64,000 bases of DNA from Dendrophyllia cribrosa (lineage: Eukaryota; Cnidaria; Anthozoa; Scleractinia; Dendrophylliidae): positions 22,531,070 through 22,595,069 of the forward strand of contig JAJLRJ010000002.1 of NCBI GenBank assembly GCA_024195265.1, written 5' to 3'. The notes beneath the pieces are model-generated. The model saw nothing but the letters and a program-made list of their open reading frames with translations, did not search any database and was not told the DNA's origin. How positions within the stretch are numbered: the stretch's first letter is position 1; each line of letters opens with the position of its first letter. Position numbers and translations under genes: made by a program. Shown piece by piece: positions 24,890 through 34,735 of the stretch.

Positions 24890-25036
24890 AGATCAAAAAC
24901 GAGTGTGAGTTTTTCATCAGGGGTTCCAATTACCGAGAAGCAGATGAAAGCACGACGCCGAAGGCGGAGTGCTTTTATTGTTTCCAGGTTTTTGGAACCC
25001 CTCATGAAAAACGAAGCACGAGTTTTTGACTCAAAC
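24890..25036. repeat. Palindromic MITE-like hairpin
   Basis: 'gagtttttcatcaggggttcc' near 24907 is mirrored by 'ggaacccctcatgaaaaac' near 24995, with outer arms 'atcaaaaacgag' and 'cacgagtttttgac'. The element is about 145 bp. Both strands give ORFs only because of the symmetry. Confidence 0.65.
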
Positions 25037-26183
25037 GCGCATAAAAATACAATGCAATAAAGCAAATATATTCTGTGTAATTAGCACCGTTTGTTTTATT
25101 GAGAAACAGAGATTGCATTCTTTTGCATTTTTCACAACTCTCTTCCTGCATACATTTGTAGAGTTTGAAAGTTGTTTGCCTCGTGTTAGCGGTCATTTAT
25201 TGTAGTTGATGCATGATGGCGTAGATCAAAGATGGCGAGCGAGTCGTTTTTGTCGCTGTATCTCTTAATGACTGGCTCGTGAAGTTTGTCATGGAAGTAG
25301 GTAAAGAGTCGGGTGAAAGGTATCCACCCAGAACTGTGTACGGGATAGTATGTGGTCTGAAGCGTCATTTGGAAGACAAAAATGGCGTCGAGGCATTGAA
25401 TCCACTTGATGCTCAGGATAAAAGGTATAGGAAATTAAACAAAGTTTTGTTTGCTTGTTTGGTATTATTTCTTTCGGGAATATTTTAAATGATTAAGTAA
25501 CATGCTCTTGTTTGATTCATTAGGTTTGGGATCTTTCGACGTGCTTTAGATACAGAGATGGAGACGCTAATTAAAGAAAACGTTTCATATCGCTTAAAGT
25601 GGATATAACCCAAAAAAACGTTTTTTGCTTAACAAATCTTACTATTTTTCTGAAAATGCCGCAAAAAAATTTTGATTTTGCTTAAAACCCCGTTTTTTTT
25701 ATGGCCCGCCAAAGTACGGCTTTTCAAAATTCCCGCAGCGCTTAAAAAGGCTGGGACCGAGTGACGTCACGGAAGTATATTCCCCGTGGCGTCGTCTGGT
25801 GTTATCTCAGTCAAGATACCCGGATCTGAAATATTTATCTAATTTACACGAAATATCGCGTTCAATTCTTCTGAGAATAGTCGATCTTTGTTTAGAAATA
25901 TCGAGCGATTTCAAAGTTAAAGAAATTGTCGCGTTTGGGCCTTTCCTAAAAATACCATAATATTCAATGTTCAAGTTTATCCTCGCTTGAATGTATTACA
26001 TTTAAATTATTTCTTCCTTCTTTTTGTAGCAGAATGAAATTTAAAATACATGTAACCGGCTTATGCTTGAGCACAGCGAAATTATCGAAACCTAAAAGAT
26101 CACTTCTGACCTTATAAAACAATTTTAAAGTAGGTTATAAATCACAAACACGAGAAAAATCATGTTGTACCAGTAGGTTTGTA
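25037..26183. other. Non-coding with isolated exon-like ORF
   Basis: The frame 25279-25488 includes 'MEVGKESGERYPPRTVYGIVCGLKRHLEDKNG...', with a possible donor at about 25424 ('aaag|gtatag'). It resembles N-terminal pieces of tyrosine-recombinase-like (Crypton-type) genes seen in invertebrates, but too little is present to be sure. The rest shows nothing. Confidence 0.25.
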
Positions 26184-26364
26184 AAGCCTGGTTTCCACGC
26201 TGCGATCGCCAAAAAAACGTTCAGCGCTTGTAGCAAAATGGACTAAGCCACTGTACATAATTTCAACATAATCGCTACGATCGCTGGAGAGTGGCTTAGT
26301 CCATTTCGCTACGAGCGCTGAACGTTTTTTCAGCGATCGCAGCGATCATATGGAAACCAGGCTT
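26184..26364. mobile_element. MITE with 'aagcctggtttcca' inverted ends
   Basis: The left end 'aagcctggtttcca' and right end 'tggaaaccaggctt' are perfect inverted repeats. Inner arms ('gcgatcgc', 'aacgttcagcgct') are also mirrored, so nearly all of the 181 bp folds back. Non-autonomous. Confidence 0.8.
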
Positions 26365-26859
26365 AAGTAAATGCACTAAAAACACAAATTTTAGTCTGCA
26401 CGTGTAGCTTGTACCAAGAACAAAGAACATTTTTATGCACGCCTCCCGACCACGAGGCTAAACCTGAAGAGTATTACATCAAGTACCACCCAAATTTGCA
26501 CCTGAAAAATATTACGGCATTTTTAGACATATTTGCGTTACTTCACTCACTTTTTAATATTAACGTGTGTTCAAAAACAACGAGTTCGTTTGTTCTATGT
26601 TGCTAAATATGAATAACAAAGGCGCAGCATATTAGTAACCTGATGTGGCCAACTCTACACCAAATGTCCAACAGGCGACTGATGAAAAAACAAGCCTGGA
26701 TGCATAACAGCATTGCGTTTGCTTAAATCTGTCAAATGCTCGTGACATACCTAACGGCAAGTTCCCACTATGACATAAACACGACTTTTTTTATGCTGAT
26801 TTACAAATGTACAATTCTTCAAGAAGTAAAATTAAGACAAAATTGAAATGAGAGTGTAA

Positions 26860-27705
26860 GGCTCCGTCCACACTAATCCGTTTTCGTTTGAAAACGCATA
26901 CTTATTTATGCGTTTTTACCGATCGTCCACACTAAAACGATCAAAAACGCTTTTCAAAGTGGAGACTTTTGAAAACGCAGGTCCATCAGTTTAGTGTGGA
27001 CGGCAAAAACGGAGCTTTTCAAAAACGCTTACGTCACAACTCATTATGCAAGCTCAGTCCCAGTTGCAAACAAATCAATATTCAATATGGCGGACGAGCT
27101 TGTGTTTATGGTGTTTTATAGCCTTCTTTCTGGTTTGATAGCAACGTTTTCGGCCGATTTTTTTACTTTAAACTCGTTTTTTAACCTTAAGTAAAAGTTC
27201 CACTTCATCATCTGTCCAGGTGAAGTGATCTGCTTCCTTATCTGACGTCTTTTTCTTTGCAGATTTTGCCATTTTTACTGTCAGTAGCGACTGTAGACTT
27301 TGCGAGCAAGAAACGCGTGACGCGTAGTATCGCTGACGCTATTGGAGCATCCGTATTGAACAGAAAAAACGAACGAGCAGAGCCTGGCGATGAAAACGCA
27401 TCTTTGGATCATCGTTTTTCAGCCCCTAGTGTGGAGGCGGTACGCACCTCTCGGAACGCCTCACAAGATTGGCTAAGAAAACAATAGAACAAACAACAGA
27501 ACAATGGACCCTAGACCTAAAAACAATACAAGTGCGTGATAACCAGGTCCAATGAAATTAGAGGTTCTGAAGAGGTGCGTGGCTACTGCTAGTGTGAATG
27601 GTCAAAAACGATGTGAAAACGCTAGTGTGGACGCAGATCTTTTTATCCGTTTTCGGGGAACCAAAAAACGGAGGTTTTCAAAAACGCATTAGTGTGGACG
27701 GGGCC
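26860..27705. mobile_element. PIF/Harbinger-type non-autonomous element with TAA target duplication
   Basis: The ends are 'ggctccgtccacactaat' and 'attagtgtggacggggcc', inverted with one mismatch, flanked on both sides by TAA (26857-26859 and 27706-27708). A 3-bp TAA target duplication fits PIF/Harbinger. Internal 'aaaaacg' words repeat in both arms. Inside, a start codon at 27088 opens MADELVFMVFYSLLSGL, which resembles in position and sense the MADRNVIASLLLGLISSL frame in the element at 63.7 kb. No transposase catalytic block was seen in the 846 bp. Confidence 0.7.
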
Positions 27706-27708
27706 TAA

Positions 27709-28880
27709 GTTTATACAAGTTGAAATATGGCAAAAATTAAATCAAGTTCATCATTAAACTAATCATCACTACATAAAAGTTCGCGTGACGCTGTTTCTTA
27801 TTATAGTTGTAAACAATAATTTCACAATTCATTGACTCAAGCCACGTGGAATCGTTAAACAAAGGGTTCCTTGATTGACGTTTTAATGGAAAGTAGATTG
27901 GATGGACGTTAAAAATATACACAAGAAACAAAACAAAGCAAGATACGGTCTGAAGGAATAATGCAGCGGATATCAAAGTTTTTACCCCGAAAAATAGTTC
28001 ACGTTAAAGCCGCTGAAAAACGTTGCATTTTTTTTAGTTTCAATACTTAATTGCGTTACCGGTATATGCAAGTCACATTTACATTCACATCGAGACCCTT
28101 TTCCCAACAGGCGCGTTCACTCATTCAGTCTTTGATAACAAAATTTAACTATTCCATCGGCCATCTGTCACGGAAAGCATGGAATTTAGTTTTCATTAAA
28201 AACTATAAACAAAGCACATCTGAAACTAAACATAATGTCGAACGCCTAGTACGGTTCTTGTTAAGAAAGCAGGAATGTTTTGAGCGTAATGAATCAAACC
28301 AGTTTGTAAATAGTATATTTATGTTACAGTAACACATTGCCACAATATAGCTTGCGAGTGTCTACTCTGGTTCTAATATATATACGCATTATCAACACAG
28401 CTTCAGTTAAAATCTGTTAAAATCAGTTCATTATCAAAACAGTTTCACTAAAAATCAATCGTAGTAATACACGTATACTAACCTTGTTTTTGTATAGCGA
28501 CTAACATTACGGGTCATTAAGGGAAAAATCTATATTTGTGCACTCTTTCGAAACCAAAATTAAACTGTTTCGCCTTTAAACGAACGAAACCAAAAAATCG
28601 GAAGAACAAACTACTTAACCGCGATTTTTTTCTTTTACGGCACGACAATTGATAAATAAATCATGTCTGAGCAACATTTATACATTTTATAATCGTAGAA
28701 AGAACTACATGCAAATATCACTGAGACCAGGTTAAGAAAAATATTAAAACATTTTACCTCCCTATAAAAGCACGAGCCGAGATATGGGAGATAATTCAGT
28801 GTTCCCCATTACTCACAAACCTAAACTGTCTTGCTGCCAAAATATGAATTAACCAAAAAAATAAATACGTGTTCAGTCGT
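27709..28880. other. Non-coding, colinear with 55.2-56.6 kb
   Basis: Blocks such as 27820-27855 versus 55258-55325 and 28515-28600 versus 56195-56290 match in the same order, extending the segmental duplication past genes 3 and 4. No ORF is shared. Confidence 0.4.
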
Positions 28881-28882
28881 AC

Positions 28883-29000
28883 CTTTAGTTTGAAGTCACT
28901 GTCCACTATGGAGCCTTTACTTCATTTAGGCTTTTCCAGGTCAATACAACATTTCTTTTGGACTATACTCGCGGTAACACGGCGGTAACACGGCCCTCAC
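28883..29000 (-). other. Conserved antisense exon-like island
   Basis: On the minus strand this ends in a donor ('actaaag|gtacga') and matches 56604-56715, which also ends in a donor ('ccagag|gtacag') at the corresponding place. The reading frames differ between the copies (the island here has early stops), so it may be a 5'UTR exon of an antisense transcript rather than coding. Confidence 0.25.
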
Positions 29001-31267
29001 ACACGGTGGCCTTCATGAAGACATCAGCGTGTCATGTTCATCAAGGAATAATGCATGAACAAGCAACTGAGCCTCGTCCTGAAAACGAGACATACGGATA
29101 TCCGTTGGTTAGCGAACCTCATGCGGCGGAATTCCAATTTGACAGCTACCGACCAAGTTTTTGTTTAGCGAGATTGTAAAAGCCAATGTGAAATGCCGGG
29201 CAAAGACTTGGTCAACAGGTGAAGTTTCTTATCCCAATTTAAACGAGAACTTGTAAGTTATCGTCCGAGTAACTTACAGGATTCAACTAACAAAATATAA
29301 AATATACGTGGCAGGTTAAATGATATAGCAATATAGCACACAAAGGAGGTAAATAACTACTTCTGTCTATTTTTACTGGGAAGGATGCTAGTCCACGGGG
29401 TTTATCGCGGTGTAAAAACCTGTGACTTTTGTCTTTGTTTTTCACCTTTGTGGTGTTGCATTCCCAGTTGACTCTATTGTTTTATACCTCTTGTTTTCTT
29501 TCTTTTACTTCACTCGTGAGTTTGGCAGGTTTTTACACCGAGGATGAGCCAGTCTACGGCAGAAGATATAAAAGAAAACAACACAACGACAGAGACCAGG
29601 GATCAAACCACCAACCTAAAGTGCTGGGCTTGCTAGGACTTGAGCTTCCTTGTCTATAATCATCTAACTTATTGTTTAATTCCATACAAGGGTCGATATG
29701 ACCCTAATAGTGCCAACTGGGGGTATTCTTTAATGGTTTTGAAAGGAAACGATTTGCGCCATTGCGTGGGGTCGTACGCGTTGTGTGTGCATTATTTTGC
29801 TATAAACAGCTTACAGGAAAGGTGACTGAAATACGCTAAGAAGCGGCCGTTTGTACATTGTTTGAACATCAATAGATTGACTACCAATAAAAACAAACAC
29901 CCACAGTTCTAGATAGAGTGGTATGGGCAAATCTGTCGACCCACCACCCGATAAAGACTAGCAGTATTAACTGAGCGGTCAAAATGTTACAGTTTACATC
30001 AAAAGATAAAAAATAAAAAAGCTACCAAGAGCAACAGTAACTTGTTTTAGTGTTTACACCTAGGAGAGGAGAGGAGGGGAGGGGCTGGGGGGGGGGGGGG
30101 GGGGGGGGGGCCGCCGCCCCCCCCCCCCCCCCTCTTAGTCGTAAAAATTATAGTATTACTCGGGCAAAACTTGGCGACTCTTCAGGCACAACAGACACAG
30201 TAAAATTACTGAATTATTTTGTGATTCAATGTCTTAATTTATTTGTTTTTATTTCGTAACTCACGTTACTCACTTAACGTCCTAAACGAGCTCTATACTA
30301 CATCGATCATGTCATTCATGTGATAGCTCCATTAGATGCTCACCGCGTGAGCAGGCATAGAACGACAAATTTGCGTTGTGGTCCGCCAAGCCGGGTAGGA
30401 ATGATAATGTAGACCGCGCAGGGATTGAAACTAAGGGCGTTTCTTTTCTACGTATTATGCCCATTCCAAAAACAGAAAACCTCAAACTATTGCACCCATT
30501 CCTCTCGTAAAAAGTAAAATATTGAGTATGAGTGAAAGATATCACTTTATCTTTGATGATTTCTTCTCAAACTCATTAATAATTCATGAAGAAAATACAA
30601 AGGAAATTAATGTTTAATGAGTGTTTGAAAATCAGATGAAACACTCCTCATTTTTGCATCCTTAATTTCTCCTTCTAAAATCATTTTGTTTGAGAAGTAA
30701 TATCAAACATTTGATTTTGTGATGAAATACTGTGTCAAACACCTCGAAGTTCGTCAAAAATACTCCGCTGCGCGTCGTATTTTCAACTCTCTTCTCAGTG
30801 TTTGATCTTGTGATGAAACACTGTGTCTCATGTTTGATATATTACATAAAAATTAATTATCGTACAGAGGCGGGAATGTTTCAGTGATAGCCACGTCCCG
30901 AAAGCCTACATCCCCGGCAGGGATTACTGAGAGACTGTTGTTGCAAGGGCTCTAGTAATCCGGTGGTGCACAGAATTTTAGTTCCAAAAGAAGAAGTTAA
31001 GAGGCAGGAATGTACGGCGCATTTTCAATAGAGAATAAAAGAGAAGAAATGAAGAATTCGTCAAACTCGATTTTAAAAGCTAACGTTGCTATAATAATTA
31101 AGGAAACTCGCAACAGTATTTTTCGTCGAGGTGTGTTTTGAAATCAAAATTTCATATTGACTTTTGTTTTAAACAATGTCGTTTTCCTCAAAATCTAGTC
31201 AGCCACTTAATAACGAAACTTTTAAATTGTATAGTACTTACGTATCACTAGCTTCAGACGAACGCTT
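29001..31267. other. Non-coding spacer with homopolymer and MITE-like repeats
   Basis: Contains a run of about 23 G directly followed, after a short GCCGCC step, by about 15 C (roughly 30088-30133), a natural hairpin. At 30540-30860 lies a repeat-rich stretch with two copies of a 'tttgat.ttgtgatgaaa.actgtgtc' word (about 30713 and 30802). No gene was seen. Confidence 0.4.
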
Positions 31268-32999
31268 TCAAGAAAAATTATGACAGTTTTCAAGTAAATC
31301 AAAAATCATTATTGATCGCTCCCGTATTTCCTTCAATATCATAAAGCAAATTTCATTTATGACTCTCTCTTCAGACTCGTCGTTGCGATGAACAGCGTAG
31401 ACAGCTGGCGGCAAGGCCCCAGCCTTATCTTTTGTGGTCTCGCTCCTAACCGTCCGTTGGCGTACTGGTCTATAACTCTCTAGCCACTCTTTGATCTGTC
31501 CTTCCATAGCTGGTGAAATGTCCTCACTTGGCAATTAAAGGTGTCATCGTAGCTATAGCAGAAAGGGGCATGGCAGATTGAGGGACCGGATAGTATGATT
31601 TGTCATGCGTGTAGTACTTTGCAGCCCATCTAGATGTGCGCTTCAGAGATTTCTTGCAAATTGTTCCAAAATCCTGCGCATATGTAAGTACCGTAAATGT
31701 CTCATGTTTAAAGTGCGAGACAGCGTGCAAATTTTCCACTTCTGTTGTGAGCATCGTTTCGAGCAGCAGATCATCTAGAAATTGGGGGTTAACGTCCATC
31801 ACGTTCTTGTATAGCCTGTCCATCTCCTTTTTAAGCAAAGACACAGATACTTGCGTCTTCTGTGATACAGTTCCCTGTGGACCATTGGTTGCAGAAGTCT
31901 CGCTCAACTGGTAGCGTTCCTTCACCTTACTCACAGTATCTTTTACATAGTTGTCAATCTTTGTCACGTTCCCTTTTGCTTGTTTCAAGGACACTCCTTC
32001 AGGTTTCATACCGTTAGAATGAATTCGAAAGGTATCGTAAAGGGAACCAAGAATCCCCAGAAAAGATATCGTTTCTGAGAGGCTCGTCACTATCTTCACT
32101 TTTCCAGCGGCAACATCTGTAACAAACAAAGTCTTGTCTACGGAGCATATCCCCTCGATTTGTTTGAATGAGCATGAATCTTGTGTCCCATCGGAAGAAC
32201 TGTTGTGGCCACTTCCTACCAAAGCTCTAACCGAGTTATCATCAGGGTTGTACTGCATGACCTTTCCCGTCTTTGTATCCGTGTACACTACCTTCCCGTT
32301 CAAGGCGCATACTTGGTTTACCTCAGAGCAAGGAAGAGTCGAGTTGCATACAGCTTGTGTCACCGTCTTTGTGCTAAGTTCACATTTGTACAGCCCACCT
32401 TGGCGCGAGGCTCCTGAGAAGAATGCGCATTGGTCAAGTAGAGTAATAGACAAAAGGTTTACGATGTTGGATGGATAGGCAGTGAATTTCGTAGCATTGC
32501 CGTGAATGGTCACTCCATCAAATGTCAATGCTATCTGATAGACATATTGACTCTCGTCATCACTACAAAATAACAAATCATTGCTTGTAGCACAGATAGC
32601 AGAAGGCTTACTAAGACGATTAGGATGTATCTGGACGTGTTCCGCACAGTCAGTGCTCTTAGAAATGGCACCCAAGTGGTCGTTAAGTCTTTGGCGCAAA
32701 ACGGGAACCGTTCCATCCGTTGGGAGAGATAGTGCCTTTAAATGACTCAGAAGTTCAGCTCGTCGCTTGAGTGACTTTGTACTTATTTTCACTTTTCCCT
32801 TGAAGTCGACAAAAGAAATTGTTGATTTTCCCCTTTCGCACAAGAATGCAATCTCATCGATGAAGCACAAGTTCCTAGCATCCCTCAGTCCATCTCGCAC
32901 AACAGAGACATCTGCTGGCTGGTGCAATCTTATTGTTAGGAGTCTTGATAAACCTGTCTCAAAGTTGTAATCAAGCGCAAGGATCGAGCCTGTTGGGCC
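31268..32999 (-). pseudogene. NHL-repeat/SAP-like protein, frameshifted exon
   Basis: A single long minus-strand exon. The frame 32927-31538 gives 467 residues and stays open a little upstream; a plausible acceptor ('ggcccaacag|gctcg') lies near 32990. Around residues 58-87 there is a SAP-like helix-turn-helix ('LLSHLKALSLPTDGTVPVLR'). Next comes a beta-propeller region with NHL-like repeats ('GTQDSCSFKQIEGICSVDKT', 'LFVTDVAAGKVKIVT'), then a helical C-terminal domain ('VENLHAVSHFKHETFTVLTY'). At about 31535 the frame shifts, and the natural continuation ('LPSEDISPAMEGQIKEWLES', 'RQRTVRSETTKDKAG') is in 31534-31268. I recall similar proteins as a multicopy family in cnidarians; the function is unknown. 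A single frameshift could also be a sequencing error. Confidence 0.6.
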
Positions 33000-33302
33000 A
33001 TTAGAAAAGCAGGCAAAAGTTTAGGCAAAAGTATCTGAGAATCATGACACAACAGCAGGGCGTCTCGTCGGCTCGCCTACGAGCCGCTGTTCTAGAAATG
33101 AGCCCGCCGCTGCTCTCCGAAAAGGAGGATCCCGGGACTTTAAAGTAATTTGAAGACAGGAAATTCTATAATTGACGAAATTTGGAATTAATGCGGTTAC
33201 GTCTGGTGAAATAGAGCCCACCAAAGGATCTGGACATTTCCTGCGCTAAAAATAAATTCAAAATGCTCTTCTTTCTGAATACAAACATCCCTATAACGCC
33301 GG

Positions 33303-33420
33303 ACCATGTCGGTTGTCGGTTAGAATTTATTTGTCGCTAGTCGGTAATTGTTTCCTCGTTTTGTCGGTAGTCAGTAATATTTTTCGCCCTTTGTCGCTAG
33401 TCGGTTAACCCCATTCACAC
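33303..33420. repeat. Degenerate 'gtcg(g/c)tagtcggt' repeats
   Basis: About five imperfect copies of a 12-14-bp word around 33308-33409, between the divergent NHL and exonuclease genes. Confidence 0.6.
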
Positions 33421-33581
33421 CCTCAGGAATCAGTGACTGAAGAACAATTTGAGTGTTACGTGGAAGAAATTGATGAAATTTTATCGTTCAAATTGGAACC
33501 AAACATAGACGGGCATTGCAACCAATCCAAATTAAATTTTTTCGTGCTTGATCTTGAAACGACTGGACTTCAGAGATCATC

Positions 33582-34220
33582 TAGCCTGCGAGCAGGCTCA
33601 CTTGTTTGGGGTATCGCGCGAGTATCTTGGCGGCGAAGCCGCCAAAGTGAGTCGGAGAAGAATGGGGCGAGGAAAAGTGAGCCTGCTCGCGGGCTATTGA
33701 TTTTTTAATTCACCGCGTTCGCCGACGAACGGGGCGATCCGATTGGTTAAAAATGACAGGCTACATAATTATGACAAAAACCAGGGCAATTTCACATCCC
33801 ACTTCCAAAATGGCGTCTGTGGACCATGTTCAAGAAGCGTTTCTCAAGCTATCGGTCAATCCTGACTTTAGTATTGATCTTAAACCAGAGCAGAAAGAAG
33901 CCGTGAATTGTTTACTAGAAGGGAGGGATGTTTTTTCTGTGATGCCGACTGGTTTTTGCTATCTGCGGCGAAAATCTTCACGTGCAACTTTCTGTCATGT
34001 TTGTTTACATTTTGCTTTGCTCCTATTGGATAGTTATCTGATACAGGTCAAATGCCGACTTGACACCTCGCAAGGGGCGGAATTAAAAAATCAATAGCCC
34101 GCGTGCAGGCTCACTTTTCCTCGCCCCATTCTTCTCGCCGGCTTGGCCGGCTCGCTTTGGCGGCTTCGCCGCCAAGATACTAGCGCGATACTCCAAACAA
34201 GTGAGCCTGCTCGCAGGCTA
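33582..34220. mobile_element. Long-TIR transposon with 9-bp target duplication carrying a RecQ-like fragment
   Basis: The ends 'tagcctgcgagcaggctc' and 'gagcctgctcgcaggcta' are perfect inverses. The inverted arms continue for roughly 130 bp each, to 'gctattgattttttaattc' and its inverse, with about a dozen differences. The flanking duplication is gagatcatc (33573-33581 and 34221-34229). Long arms plus a 9-bp duplication fit Mutator-like elements. It inserted into the exonuclease exon. Confidence 0.8.
33810..33957 (+). pseudogene. RecQ-type helicase N-terminal fragment inside the transposon
   Basis: From an ATG at 33810 the frame reads MASVDHVQEAFLKLS and then 'LKPEQKEAVNCLLEGRDVFS' followed by VMPTGF. 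That is the Q-motif/motif I start of a RecQ-family helicase. The Walker A lysine region that should follow is lost: the sequence runs into unrelated codons after GF. So only the first about 50 residues are present. It is either a captured host fragment or the leftover of a helicase encoded by the autonomous parent element. Confidence 0.6.
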
Positions 34221-34735
34221 GAGATCATCCGAGATAATCCATGTTTCCTGTAGACCACTAAATCAGGATCAGTCGTCCTTTGACAGATATCCTCTTCCAG
34301 ACACTACGAAGGCAGAAGAAGCTGAAAGCACGATCCACGGAATTTTCGTTCAATATCTAAATAGCAAAAAAGTATAAGAGAAAGACACTTTGTCTGCTGT
34401 TGACCAAAAACGTGGTTTAAAGGACTAAGTTCAGTACATATAGAACATTGAACAGGCCAGTGGGGGAAAGTCGCTCTTGTTGCTCACACCAGTCTCTTGT
34501 CCTTTTGAAATCTTTGGAGAGGCACGGTTTAATGAATGAATTTGCTGAAGTGAAGCTGTTGTTTGTAGATTCTTTGAAAGTTATTGCGGAGAAAGTGCAG
34601 AAAAAGGAGCCAGTATTTCCTTTTTGTCCCTCGGTGTCTCTTGGTGTTGCCTATCAGTAGTTGTTTAATGAGAAGTTTGTGGCGCACAATGCAGCAGAAG
34701 ACACTAAGGCATTATTCTTATAAAAACAGGATAAG

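Larger units (their letters stand above)
33427..34735 (+). pseudogene. DEDDh 3'-5' exonuclease remnant, split by a transposon
   Basis: The exon appears to start after an acceptor at 33426 ('caccctcag|gaatc') and carries the ExoI box 'FFVLDLETTGLQ' (D-x-E). The frame is cut at 33581 by a 639-bp element. Removing the element and one copy of the 9-bp target duplication restores the frame, which continues as 'SFDRYPLPDTTKAEEAEST' and stops near 34375. Further on, + frames near 34480-34730 show 'LLKSLERHGLMNEFAEVK' and, after an in-frame stop at 34658-34660, 'FVAHNAAEDTKAL', which looks like the ExoIII box (H-x4-D). DnaQ/TREX-type exonucleases trim DNA 3' ends. Two independent lesions make this copy inactive. 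It lies head to head with the NHL-type gene. Confidence 0.65.

Noticed and set aside
24811..25065. ORFs of 77 and 84 codons on opposite strands
   Set aside because: They arise from a palindromic MITE-like hairpin, so both strands are open by symmetry.
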